NCBI GenBank assembly: GCA_017537105.1 | Contig: JAFWBZ010000099.1 | Coordinates: 1-5,741, forward strand | Source: Clostridia bacterium | GTDB lineage: Bacteria; Bacillota; Clostridia; Christensenellales; Aristaeellaceae | Length of the DNA: 5,741 nucleotides | Direction: 5' to 3' | Shown here: in pieces, positions 1-5,741 of the stretch | How the letters are laid out: every line of letters starts with the position of its first letter | Position numbering within the stretch: the stretch's first letter is position 1 | Made by a program: the position numbers and the translations under genes | The notes under the pieces: model-generated | The model's database searches: none | The model's input: only the letters and a program-made list of their open reading frames with translations | Told to the model about the DNA's origin: nothing

Positions 1-1814
1 CGCGCTGCCTGCCGGACGACGCGGTGCTGGTGCGCCCGGACGGGCTGAAATACGCGCTGCACAGCATCCTGCGGCGCGGTCGGAGCACGCTTCCCGCGTA
101 CGTGCGGCTGGAGCGGCGGCAGCCCCGGGGCACCCGGCGCGCAGAAGCACAGCTGGTGGCCACCGCCGTGCCCTGCGATCTCCGCATTCCCTACGACATC
201 GCGCTCACCGGCGACCTCTCCTTCGTGAAGAACGACGAGATCGCGCTGCTGCAGATCGAGCGGTACCCGGAGTTCAACCGCCCGATTTCCGCCAGCGTCC
301 TGCGGGTGCTGGGCAATGCCGGCAGCCTGCGCGCGCTGCTGCGCGCCGTCGCGGAGGACCACGGCTTCGCCACGGAGCGCGACGCAGAGTCCGAGCGCGA
401 GGCCGCCGCCTTCCCGGAGCAGCTCACTCCCGCGGACATGGCCGGCCGCGAAGACCTGCGCGACTTGCTGACCTTCACCATCGACGGCGCCACCGCCAAG
501 GACTTCGATGATGCGGTGTCCATCGAGGAGATTCCCGGCGGCTGGCGCCTGGGCGTGCACATCGCGGACGTCTCCCACTACGTCCGCCCCGGCTCCGCGA
601 TTGACGGCGACGCGCTGGTCCGCGGCACCTCCCTCTATCTGCCGGGGCTGACCGTGCCCATGCTGCCGGAGCGCCTTTCCAACGAGCTCTGTTCGCTGAT
701 GCCGGACCAGGACCGGCTGGCGATGAGCCTGTTCATGGACATTTCGGACGGCGCGGTGTTGGACCACCGGCTCGTGCGGTCCGTGATCCGCTCCCACGCG
801 CGGCTGACCTACGCCGCGGTGAACCGGCTGTTCGACGGTGCGGAGGCGGACATCCCCCCGGAAATCGCTGCGGCGCTCGCGGAAATGCGCGCCCTGTCCG
901 GGCAGCTTCGCAGACGGCGCGCCTCCCGCGGCGCCATCGACTTCGACATGGACGAGCCGGAGTTCGTGCTGGACGAGGACGGCGCGCCCGTAGAGATCCT
1001 CTGCGAGCCGCGGGGCGAGTCGGAGCGCATCATCGAGGACTTCATGCTGGCGGCCAATGAGACCGTGGCCGCGCTGGCGCGCAGCACCGAGCTTCCGTTT
1101 CTCTACCGGGTGCACGAGACCCCGGACGCCGAGCGGCTGCAGGCGCTGGAAAAGCTGCTGGACGGCGCGGGGCTCCACACCCATCTCGGCGGGGACCCGC
1201 ACCCCGGAAGGCTGCAGGCGGTGCTTGAGCGCGCGAAGAGCCATCCCGCCCGGGACGTCATCCGGCAGAGCCTGCTTCGGGCGCTGAAGCGCGCCCGCTA
1301 CTGCGAGCGGCCGCTGGGCCACTACGCGCTGGCCCTGGAGGATTACTGCCACTTCACCTCTCCCATCCGCCGCTATCCGGACCTGGTGGTGCACCGCATG
1401 CTGAAGCGGCTGCTGGACGGAGAGCTCGAGCGCACCGAGCGCCTGTCGGGGCGCATGCCCGCGCTGGCGGAGGCGTGCTCGCGCCGCGAAAACGCCGCGA
1501 CGCTCGCGGAGCGCCAGGGCGACGGCATACTGATGGCGGCGTACATGTCCCGCCAGATCGGCCGGAAGTTCGACGGCGTGGTCTCCGGCGTCACCGGCTG
1601 GGGCCTGTACGTCACGCTGCCCAACCGGGTGGAGGGATTGGTGCGCATCGCCGGACTCGACGATTTTTATCAGTACGACGCCGAGCGAAGCCAGCTGTAT
1701 GGCGAGGCGACCGGCACGGTGTTCCGCCTGGGCGACCGGGTGCGGGTGCGCGTGGAGAGCGTCGTCGTGGCCGCCGGCGAGGTCAACTTCGAGCTGTTGC
1801 CCCCCGGAAGGTGA
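1..1814 (+). CDS. rnr: Ribonuclease R (RNase II/RNB family 3'-5' exoribonuclease), 5'-truncated by the window edge
   Basis: RNase R is a processive, magnesium-dependent 3'-to-5' exoribonuclease that degrades structured RNA, including defective mRNA and rRNA, in the cytoplasm. The frame is open from the left edge (first full codon at 3), giving 603 visible residues. The family is usually 700-800 long, so roughly 100-200 N-terminal residues are missing. The GTG at 24 is an internal Val, not a start. Visible order, numbered from the first full codon: the end of cold-shock domain 1 (to about 37), cold-shock domain 2 (about 47-114, containing RIPYDI), the RNB catalytic domain (about 149-468) and an S1 domain (about 521-599). 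The four metal-binding/catalytic Asp residues sit in TIDGATAKDFDD (Asp161, 167, 169, 170; the DFDD codons are 501-512). The RNB signature HFTSPIRRYPDL starts at 1350. The protein stops directly after S1 with no Lys-rich tail. An intrinsic terminator follows 16 bases after the stop. Family assignment is very secure, and RNase R is favoured over RNase II by the Firmicutes-like S1 end. Confidence 0.96.
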   Translation, partial: RCLPDDAVLVRPDGLKYALHSILRRGRSTLPAYVRLERRQPRGTRRAEAQLVATAVPCDLRIPYDIALTGDLSFVKNDEIALLQIERYPEFNRPISASVLRVLGNAGSLRALLRAVAEDHGFATERDAESEREAAAFPEQLTPADMAGREDLRDLLTFTIDGATAKDFDDAVSIEEIPGGWRLGVHIADVSHYVRPGSAIDGDALVRGTSLYLPGLTVPMLPERLSNELCSLMPDQDRLAMSLFMDISDGAVLDHRLVRSVIRSHARLTYAAVNRLFDGAEADIPPEIAAALAEMRALSGQLRRRRASRGAIDFDMDEPEFVLDEDGAPVEILCEPRGESERIIEDFMLAANETVAALARSTELPFLYRVHETPDAERLQALEKLLDGAGLHTHLGGDPHPGRLQAVLERAKSHPARDVIRQSLLRALKRARYCERPLGHYALALEDYCHFTSPIRRYPDLVVHRMLKRLLDGELERTERLSGRMPALAEACSRRENAATLAERQGDGILMAAYMSRQIGRKFDGVVSGVTGWGLYVTLPNRVEGLVRIAGLDDFYQYDAERSQLYGEATGTVFRLGDRVRVRVESVVVAAGEVNFELLPPGR

Positions 1815-1830
1815 GGGACAACACAAACCA

Positions 1831-1872
1831 GGCGGGAGTCGCTTCGTGCAAGCGGCTCCCGCCCGTTTTTTT
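1831..1872 (+). terminator. Strong intrinsic terminator of rnr (possibly weakly bidirectional)
   Basis: The 14-bp stem pairs 1831-1844 with 1850-1863, with one T-G wobble and a 5-base loop (CGTGC). Seven T residues follow at 1866-1872. It begins 16 bases after the rnr stop, which is classic Rho-independent geometry. The convergent minus-strand aminopeptidase gene ends at 1887, so the same hairpin may also serve it. Read on the minus strand, the hairpin is followed only by a broken T-rich stretch (TGGTTTGTGTTGT), so termination in that direction would probably be weaker. Confidence 0.92.
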
Positions 1873-1886
1873 CACATTCAATCCGA

Positions 1887-3179
1887 TTACACCCGGATGC
1901 GCCCGTCTCCGTCGACGGCGATCTCCGATGCGTGGAACGCGCGCAGGGCATTCAGCATGTGCTGCACGTCCCGGGCCCCGGCGGTCTCACAGGCCGAGTG
2001 CATGGCCAGCTGCGCCAGACCGATGTCCACGGTGTTCACCGAGACGTGGGCGTTGGCGATGTTGCCCAGCGTGGAGCCGCCCGGGACGTCCGACCGGTTG
2101 GCAAAGCGCTGCACGGGCACGCCGGCGCGGCGGCAGATCTCCTCGAACACCGCCTGGGACATCGCATCGGTGGTGTACTTTTGATTGGCGTTGAACTTCA
2201 CCACCACGCCGCCGTTCATGGCGACGCGGTTTTCACTGTCGTACTTCTCGGGGTGGTTCGGATGGATCGCATGGGCGTTGTCCGCCGAGAGCATAAAGCT
2301 CCGGGCAACGGCGGCGCGCAGTGACTGGCCGGTCGCGCCAAGCGCCTCGGCGATGCGGCCAAGCACGTCCTCCAGCAGCGTGGAATCCGCGCCCTGCTTG
2401 GTGCCGCTGCCGACCTCCTCGTTGTCGAACACGCAGGCCACGTCGATGTGATCGGAGCCCTTTGCGTCCAGCAGCGCCCGCACGGAGCACCAGGCGCACT
2501 CCAGGTCGTCCAGCCGCGGCGCGGCCAGGAAGGCCTCCCCCGCGCCCCACAGGCGCGGCGCGTCGCGGTTTACCAGGTACAGATCCGCAGCGGCGATGTC
2601 CTCGGTGGCGACGCCCGCGGCCTCCGCGACCATCGTCAGGCAGTCCGCGCCCTCCTCGCCGATCACGGGCAGCATGTCCACCTGCGGATTCAGCGCCACG
2701 CCGTCGTTGACGGTCCGGTTGAAGTGGATCGGCACGTTCGGGATCAGCGCCACGTCCCGATCGAAGTTCACGGGCCGGGCGACCAGCGCGCCGTTCTCGC
2801 GCACGACCAGCCTCCCCGCCAGGGAGAGCGGCCGGTCCATCCAGGTGGAAAGGATCATCCCGCCGTACTTTTCCACGTTCAGCAGCGCGTACCCGTTGGC
2901 CGTCCGATCGGCCTGGGGCTTCAGCTTGAAGCAGGGCGAGTCGGAGTGGCTCGCCACGATCTGAAAGTGGGCAAAGCCGCGCTCCGGCAGGCGAAAGGCG
3001 ATGACCGAGGACTGGTTGCGCGTCACGTAGTAGCCGCGTCCCGGCTCAAGCGACCAGGCTTCGGACTCGTTCAGCCGACGAAAGCCTCCCGCCTCCAGCA
3101 TCCCGGAGAGGTTCTCCACCGCCTGATAGGCCGTCGGAGAAGCCTGTAGAAACTGCATCAATTCCCTCAGTGCGTCCAT
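1887..3179 (-). CDS. apeB: M18 family metallo-aminopeptidase (aspartyl aminopeptidase-like), apeB type
   Basis: This is a complete 430-residue member of peptidase family M18. These are cytoplasmic, two-zinc, usually dodecameric aminopeptidases that remove N-terminal residues (often acidic ones) from peptides, in general peptide turnover. By comparison with known M18 enzymes the metal ligands and catalytic residue are all visible: His78 in VASHSDSP, Asp224 in RLDDLE, the pair Glu254 (general base) and Glu255 (ligand) in DNEEVGS, Asp300 in SADNAHA and His394 in MHSACE. The segment after His78 begins the family's dimerisation insert, and DVPGGSTLGNI (about 364-374) is also typical. There is no signal peptide. 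The ATG at 3179 is supported by an AGGAGG 6 bases upstream. The gene is monocistronic here, divergent from the DUF3783 gene and convergent with rnr. Length favours the apeB subtype over the longer apeA type. The symbol is by family type, and substrate preference cannot be read from the sequence. Confidence 0.95.
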   Translation of the reverse strand: MDALRELMQFLQASPTAYQAVENLSGMLEAGGFRRLNESEAWSLEPGRGYYVTRNQSSVIAFRLPERGFAHFQIVASHSDSPCFKLKPQADRTANGYALLNVEKYGGMILSTWMDRPLSLAGRLVVRENGALVARPVNFDRDVALIPNVPIHFNRTVNDGVALNPQVDMLPVIGEEGADCLTMVAEAAGVATEDIAAADLYLVNRDAPRLWGAGEAFLAAPRLDDLECAWCSVRALLDAKGSDHIDVACVFDNEEVGSGTKQGADSTLLEDVLGRIAEALGATGQSLRAAVARSFMLSADNAHAIHPNHPEKYDSENRVAMNGGVVVKFNANQKYTTDAMSQAVFEEICRRAGVPVQRFANRSDVPGGSTLGNIANAHVSVNTVDIGLAQLAMHSACETAGARDVQHMLNALRAFHASEIAVDGDGRIRV

Positions 3180-3185
3180 GTCGCA

Positions 3186-3191
3186 CCTCCT
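3186..3191 (-). promoter_or_regulatory. Ribosome binding site of the M18 aminopeptidase gene
   Basis: On the minus strand the sequence reads AGGAGG, then six bases (TGCGAC), then ATG. This is a near-ideal Shine-Dalgarno at near-ideal spacing, and it fixes the start at 3179. Confidence 0.9.
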
Positions 3192-3211
3192 GCACGTCTT
3201 CTTCCCACAGC

Positions 3212-3240
3212 ATTATACACGCGCGGCCGCCCCTTCGCAA
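3212..3240 (-). promoter_or_regulatory. SigA-type promoter for the M18 aminopeptidase gene
   Basis: On the minus strand there is a -35 element TTGCGA (3235-3240, 4 of 6 to consensus), a 17-base spacer and a perfect -10 TATAAT (3212-3217). Transcription would start near 3205, giving a leader of about 25 bases that contains the AGGAGG site. Position and spacing make this a convincing housekeeping promoter, although it is predicted from sequence only. Confidence 0.75.
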
Positions 3241-3272
3241 GCGATTTTTCCAAAACTCCCGCTCCGATCCGG

Positions 3273-3301
3273 TTGACACCCGCGCCGCCGCGCCCTATAA
3301 T
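3273..3301 (+). promoter_or_regulatory. Perfect-consensus SigA/sigma-70 promoter for the DUF3783 gene
   Basis: TTGACA (3273-3278) and TATAAT (3296-3301) match the housekeeping sigma consensus at all 12 positions and are separated by exactly 17 bases. The expected start is near A3308, giving a leader of about 37 bases before the ATG at 3345. In this GC-rich sequence a chance match is unlikely. The spacer is almost entirely G+C, which could modulate open-complex formation. No clear operator was seen over the elements. Confidence 0.85.
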
Positions 3302-3330
3302 GCATACAGGACGGCATCTCTGCGGCAAAC

Positions 3331-3335
3331 GGAGG
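3331..3335 (+). promoter_or_regulatory. Ribosome binding site of the DUF3783 gene
   Basis: GGAGG lies 9 bases before the ATG at 3345. A second in-frame ATG at 3357 would be 21 bases away, which is too far. The upstream TTG at 3273 is the promoter -35 element. The site therefore decides the start at 3345. Confidence 0.8.
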
Positions 3336-3344
3336 CGAAACGCG

Positions 3345-3725
3345 ATGAACGACGCGATGGTATTCAGCTTCAATTTAGACGGAGAGCGGCACGCGATGCT
3401 CCAGTCGATCTGCGATTCCCTGGGCATCATTTTGAAGCCGGTGCCCCGCGAGGCCTTCGGGCTGCCGCTGGGCGCGCTGCTCGGCATGCCCGCGGCGCGG
3501 CTCGCGGGTGCGGCGGAGGATTCCGGGTTTGACGACCCCATGCTGCTCCTCTGCGGGCTGGAGGAGCCGACGTTCAGCGCCTTCCTGCAGGCCCTTCGGC
3601 GCTCCGAGCTGCCGCGCATCGACCTCAAGGCCGTGTTGACGCCCACGAACGTCGCCTGGACCGCCGTCCAGCTGCGCAACGAGCTGCTCCGCGAGCACGA
3701 GCAGATGCGGCGCGCATCGAGGTAA
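3345..3725 (+). CDS. DUF3783 domain-containing protein, function unknown
   Basis: This is a complete 126-residue protein with no signal peptide or membrane segment, so it is probably cytoplasmic. The C-terminal half (about 64-122) fits the DUF3783 pattern as I recall it: a strand-like hydrophobic start (PMLLLCGLEE), a helix (FSAFLQALRRS), then LPRIDLKAVLTPTN with a Trp at 105, and a charged final helix (QLRNELLREHEQMRR). The N-terminal half begins with a strand-like VFSFNLDGE, followed by a helix containing ICDSLGI and a PLGALLGMP segment, also typical of the longer members. No catalytic motif or metal site is evident. I know of no established role for the family. The gene stands alone between its own perfect-consensus promoter and a downstream hairpin, and is convergent with the surface-protein gene. 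Family assignment is from pattern memory and is fairly confident. Confidence 0.85.
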   Translation: MNDAMVFSFNLDGERHAMLQSICDSLGIILKPVPREAFGLPLGALLGMPAARLAGAAEDSGFDDPMLLLCGLEEPTFSAFLQALRRSELPRIDLKAVLTPTNVAWTAVQLRNELLREHEQMRRASR

Positions 3726-3740
3726 AATTCCACATACAGT

Positions 3741-3770
3741 TGCGGCCCCTCGCATTCGCGGGGGGCCGCA
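3741..3770. terminator. GC-rich hairpin between convergent genes, probable shared terminator
   Basis: Bases 3741-3753 pair with 3758-3770 to form a 13-bp stem with one T-G wobble and a 4-base loop (ATTC). It lies 15 bases after the DUF3783 stop and 29 bases beyond the stop of the minus-strand gene. Neither side has a proper T-run: the plus side reads TTCACGTTT, and on the minus side the nearest TTTT is over 10 bases away. It may stop transcription from both sides inefficiently, or act mainly as a transcript 3'-end stabiliser. Confidence 0.6.
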
Positions 3771-3799
3771 TTCACGTTTGGCGTCGGTTGGCGCCGCCG

Positions 3800-5741
3800 T
3801 CATCCCAGCGTGCTCAGCCTGCGCACCGTGTACTTGCTGTAGGAGGACAGGTTCATCACGCTGCAATGCACGGTGTTGGTGCCCGCCTCGGAGCCGCCGT
3901 TTTCGATGATCATGATCTTCGTCTTCTCGGTGTTGGCGTAGTACAGGAACATGACCACGTGGGAGCCGGACTTGCACAGCAGGTCACCGGGTCGCATCTG
4001 GGACTTGTCCTTGATGGTCTTGTACTCGGACTTCACGGCGATGTCCTTGGTCCGGTAGGTACTCTTCGCACCGTTGCCCATGCCCCAGATGGCGGTGTCG
4101 CACAGGCCGGAGCAGTCGTTTCCGTAGTAGGAGCGGCTGCTGTAGTTGGTCTTGTGGAGCAGGTAATACCCCTTCCCCGAACTCACATAGCCCCCCGTGC
4201 TGATGGCCGCGGCCGCGGTATAGGCGCGGTTCAGCCCGCTGCCGGAGATGTAGGGCATGCCGTAGTAGACGATGCCCGGCTTGAAGTCCTTCGCGCCGCC
4301 CTCGGAATTGGCCGCCTTCCAATAGAGCTGCTTCTGGGGCGTCATCCACACGAAGTCGTAGCTGGCGAAGATGTTGTTCACGATCTGTATGCGGCGGTTG
4401 GCGTCCGTGGCGGAGATCACGCCGCCGTTCTTCAGCCGGGCAATCTCCTTGAGCGCGCTCTGCTTGATGGCGTCGATCTTCTTTCGGTTCGCACTGATGC
4501 CGCCGGTCCCCGTGGTGCGCGCGGGGATGGTCAGCGTATAGTCGCTCGTCTCCACGGCCGCCACCAGGGACAGCTTGACGGCGCTGTTCTTGGTGGAGGT
4601 GCAGGTGATGGTGGAATAGCCGAACCCCACGGGGGTGAGCAGACCGTTCTCGTCCACCTTCACCGTGCCCGGCGCGGCGGAGGTCCACCGGACGCTCTCC
4701 CGGGCCGTCTCGGGAATGACCTGGTACTGGATTTGATAGGCTGCGCCGCCCCTGGTGAGCATGGGTACGCTCTCGAGCAGCACGATCCTCTCGGGATAGT
4801 ACGGATCGTAGACCGTGAGGTTCAGCACGGCCTTCTTTCCGTTGTGGGTCTGCACGGTGATCTTCGCCGTGCCCCTGGCCACCGCCCGCACGGTGCCGGA
4901 GGCGTCCACCGTGGCCACCTTGGCATTGCTGGTGCTGTAGGCAAACGAGGTGCGGCTGTCCGCCGGGATCACCGGCGACAGCTGGAAGTCGGTCCCGATG
5001 TTCACGGTCTTCGCGGTCTCGGGGAGCGTCACGCTGGAGGGCGCGTTCAACACGTTGACCGGGATCTGCGCATACACGTCCGGCAGATAGGTCCGCACGG
5101 TGATGACGGCGTCGCCCTTCCCCTTTGCCGTGATCACGCCGGCGGAGGAAACCGCGGCCACCGCGCCGTTGGAGGTCTCATACCGCAGGGCGGACCAGCT
5201 GCCCTCGGAGAGCGCCGCGGTGATCTTCTGCGTCTGCCCGACGCCCATCGCCGCGCTGGAGGGCGTCGCCGTGACCGAGGTCGGCGCGGGATACACGTGC
5301 ACCCGGCAGACCGCAGTCTTGTTGTTGAAGGTGCGGATGACGACGCTCTCCTCGCCCACGTCGAGCGCGGTGATGTCGCCGGTCCGGGCGTCGATGTCCA
5401 GCACGGTCTGGGCCTTGTCCGCAGGCTCAAACGTCACCGTTCCGCCGGTGCCCGAGGGCAGGCTGTAGCCCAGCCGGAAGCGCTCGCCCACGCCGAGGTT
5501 CCGGGACGCGGGGGCGGCGGTGACCTTCTTGGGCGCCTTCTTTACGTTGACCTTCAGCTTGAAGACCTTGTTGTTGTAGGTCTTGATCGTGATGGTCGAG
5601 CTGCCCTTCTTCAGGCCCTTGAGGGTGCCGTTGGCGCTGACCTTCACGTACTTCTTCCGGCTGCTGGAGAAGCTGAAGCTGCTGGCGGCCTCGCCGACGT
5701 CCGGCGTCAGCTTCCAGGTATTTCCGACGCCCAGATTCAGC
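3800..5741 (-). CDS. Big2-repeat surface protein with C-terminal NlpC/P60-like cysteine-peptidase domain, N-terminus beyond the window
   Basis: The frame is open to the right edge, giving 646 visible residues. The GTG at 5647 is an internal Val. Numbered from the first full codon (5740-5738): Big2-like Ig-fold repeats A-E (about 1-70, 71-152, 153-234, 235-315, 316-398), a predicted helical linker (about 415-466), then an NlpC/P60-like domain (about 486-646) that ends the protein. The domain opens with a GMPYISG segment. Its likely catalytic residues are Cys543 in NDCSGL (codon 4112-4114), His594 in SGSHVVMF (3959-3961) and Glu613 in IIENGG (3902-3904), with RPGDLL between the Cys and the His. 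Such enzymes usually cut peptidoglycan stem peptides outside the cell, with Big2 repeats acting as a stalk or binding array. Secretion is inferred, because any signal peptide or anchor would lie off the window. No LPXTG is present at the C-terminus. Substrate is unknown, and a non-wall amidase/peptidase role is possible. Confidence 0.88.
   Translation of the reverse strand, partial: LNLGVGNTWKLTPDVGEAASSFSFSSSRKKYVKVSANGTLKGLKKGSSTITIKTYNNKVFKLKVNVKKAPKKVTAAPASRNLGVGERFRLGYSLPSGTGGTVTFEPADKAQTVLDIDARTGDITALDVGEESVVIRTFNNKTAVCRVHVYPAPTSVTATPSSAAMGVGQTQKITAALSEGSWSALRYETSNGAVAAVSSAGVITAKGKGDAVITVRTYLPDVYAQIPVNVLNAPSSVTLPETAKTVNIGTDFQLSPVIPADSRTSFAYSTSNAKVATVDASGTVRAVARGTAKITVQTHNGKKAVLNLTVYDPYYPERIVLLESVPMLTRGGAAYQIQYQVIPETARESVRWTSAAPGTVKVDENGLLTPVGFGYSTITCTSTKNSAVKLSLVAAVETSDYTLTIPARTTGTGGISANRKKIDAIKQSALKEIARLKNGGVISATDANRRIQIVNNIFASYDFVWMTPQKQLYWKAANSEGGAKDFKPGIVYYGMPYISGSGLNRAYTAAAAISTGGYVSSGKGYYLLHKTNYSSRSYYGNDCSGLCDTAIWGMGNGAKSTYRTKDIAVKSEYKTIKDKSQMRPGDLLCKSGSHVVMFLYYANTEKTKIMIIENGGSEAGTNTVHCSVMNLSSYSKYTVRRLSTLG
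4547..5741 (-). repeat. Tandem Big2-like domain array (five units visible, period about 81-83 residues)
   Basis: The unit boundaries are approximately 5741-5531 (partial), 5530-5285, 5284-5039, 5038-4796 and 4795-4547. Each unit starts near a (K/S)VT or IVL strand, has a GVG/NIG turn, a middle section such as YSTSNAKVATVD followed by a G-T/L turn, and a closing strand such as ITIKTYNNK, VIRTFNNK, ITVRTYLPD or ITVQTHNGK. The anchor residues of successive units are 83, 81 and about 82 residues apart. Units are diverged in protein sequence, with unit E the most divergent. The array probably continues beyond the right edge. Confidence 0.85.

Noticed and set aside
1475..3149. Long open frames on the plus strand overlapping the end of rnr and running antisense to the M18 gene (up to 239 residues)
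   Set aside because: They are Arg/Pro/Gly-rich compositional shadows in high-GC DNA. They overlap well-supported genes and have no recognisable domains.
3223..3230. GCGGCCGC palindrome between the -35 and -10 of the aminopeptidase promoter, a possible operator
   Set aside because: Such a palindrome is easily expected by chance in sequence this GC-rich, and there is no second copy or flanking symmetry to support an operator.
3235..3249. TCGC-AA-GCGA inverted repeat followed by five T residues, a possible terminator
   Set aside because: The arms are only 4 bp with a 2-base loop, which cannot form a stable hairpin. It overlaps the minus-strand -35 element, and no plus-strand gene ends just upstream.
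3273..3344. N-terminal extension of the DUF3783 protein from a TTG at 3273 (150 residues)
   Set aside because: The TTG is the first triplet of the -35 element TTGACA and has no ribosome binding site. The extension would be translated from its own promoter. The ATG at 3345 has a GGAGG 9 bases upstream.
3167..3977. Minus-strand open frames of about 200 residues across the DUF3783 gene and the convergent gap
   Set aside because: They run antisense to a gene with a promoter, RBS and recognisable family, and their translations show no family features and low complexity.
3984..4688. 234-residue alternative frame inside the NlpC/P60 protein
   Set aside because: It lies on the same strand in a shifted frame within a clear coding domain. 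Its composition is His/Arg/Gly-rich as expected for a shadow frame, with no start signal.
4547..5741. Periodic repeats that might suggest a CRISPR array or mobile element
   Set aside because: The periodicity is about 82 codons in an uninterrupted reading frame and matches Ig-like protein domains. There are no short identical direct repeats with unique spacers, no terminal inverted repeats and no transposase.

Overview
This window looks like ordinary chromosomal sequence from a high-GC bacterium, by eye roughly 60-65% G+C. The most likely source is a Firmicutes/Clostridia lineage. The evidence is: an RNase R whose C-terminus resembles the Bacillus/Clostridium type; a DUF3783 protein, a family I associate with Clostridia; an M18 aminopeptidase of about 430 residues; a large wall-type protein with bacterial Ig-like (Big2) repeats and an NlpC/P60-like domain; AGGAGG-type ribosome binding sites; and SigA-like promoters. 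A gut Clostridia (for example Christensenellales-like) genome would fit, but the genus cannot be fixed from this window.

Layout, left to right. (1) Positions 1-1814, plus strand: the C-terminal three quarters of RNase R (rnr), entering from the left edge and ending at a strong intrinsic terminator (1831-1872). (2) Positions 1887-3179, minus strand: a complete M18 metallo-aminopeptidase (apeB type), convergent with rnr, with its own AGGAGG site and a SigA-like promoter. (3) Positions 3180-3344: a short divergent control region holding the minus-strand aminopeptidase promoter and, on the plus strand, a promoter that matches the SigA consensus exactly (TTGACA, 17 bases, TATAAT). (4) Positions 3345-3725, plus strand: a complete 126-residue DUF3783 protein of unknown function. 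(5) Positions 3726-3799: a short convergent gap with a strong GC-rich hairpin. (6) Positions 3800-5741, minus strand: the C-terminal 646 residues of a secreted or surface protein with five visible Big2-like repeats of about 82 residues, a helical linker and a C-terminal NlpC/P60-like cysteine-peptidase domain. Its N-terminus lies beyond the right edge.

Neighbouring genes alternate in strand, so no two share a transcript in this window. The genes look like independent housekeeping or cell-surface functions (RNA decay, peptide turnover, unknown, wall remodelling), not parts of one pathway. I found no CRISPR array, mobile element, tRNA/rRNA, toxin-antitoxin pair or defence cassette, and no clear sign of a new multi-gene system. 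The points most worth a second look are the perfect-consensus promoter driving the DUF3783 gene and the architecture of the Big2-NlpC/P60 protein.
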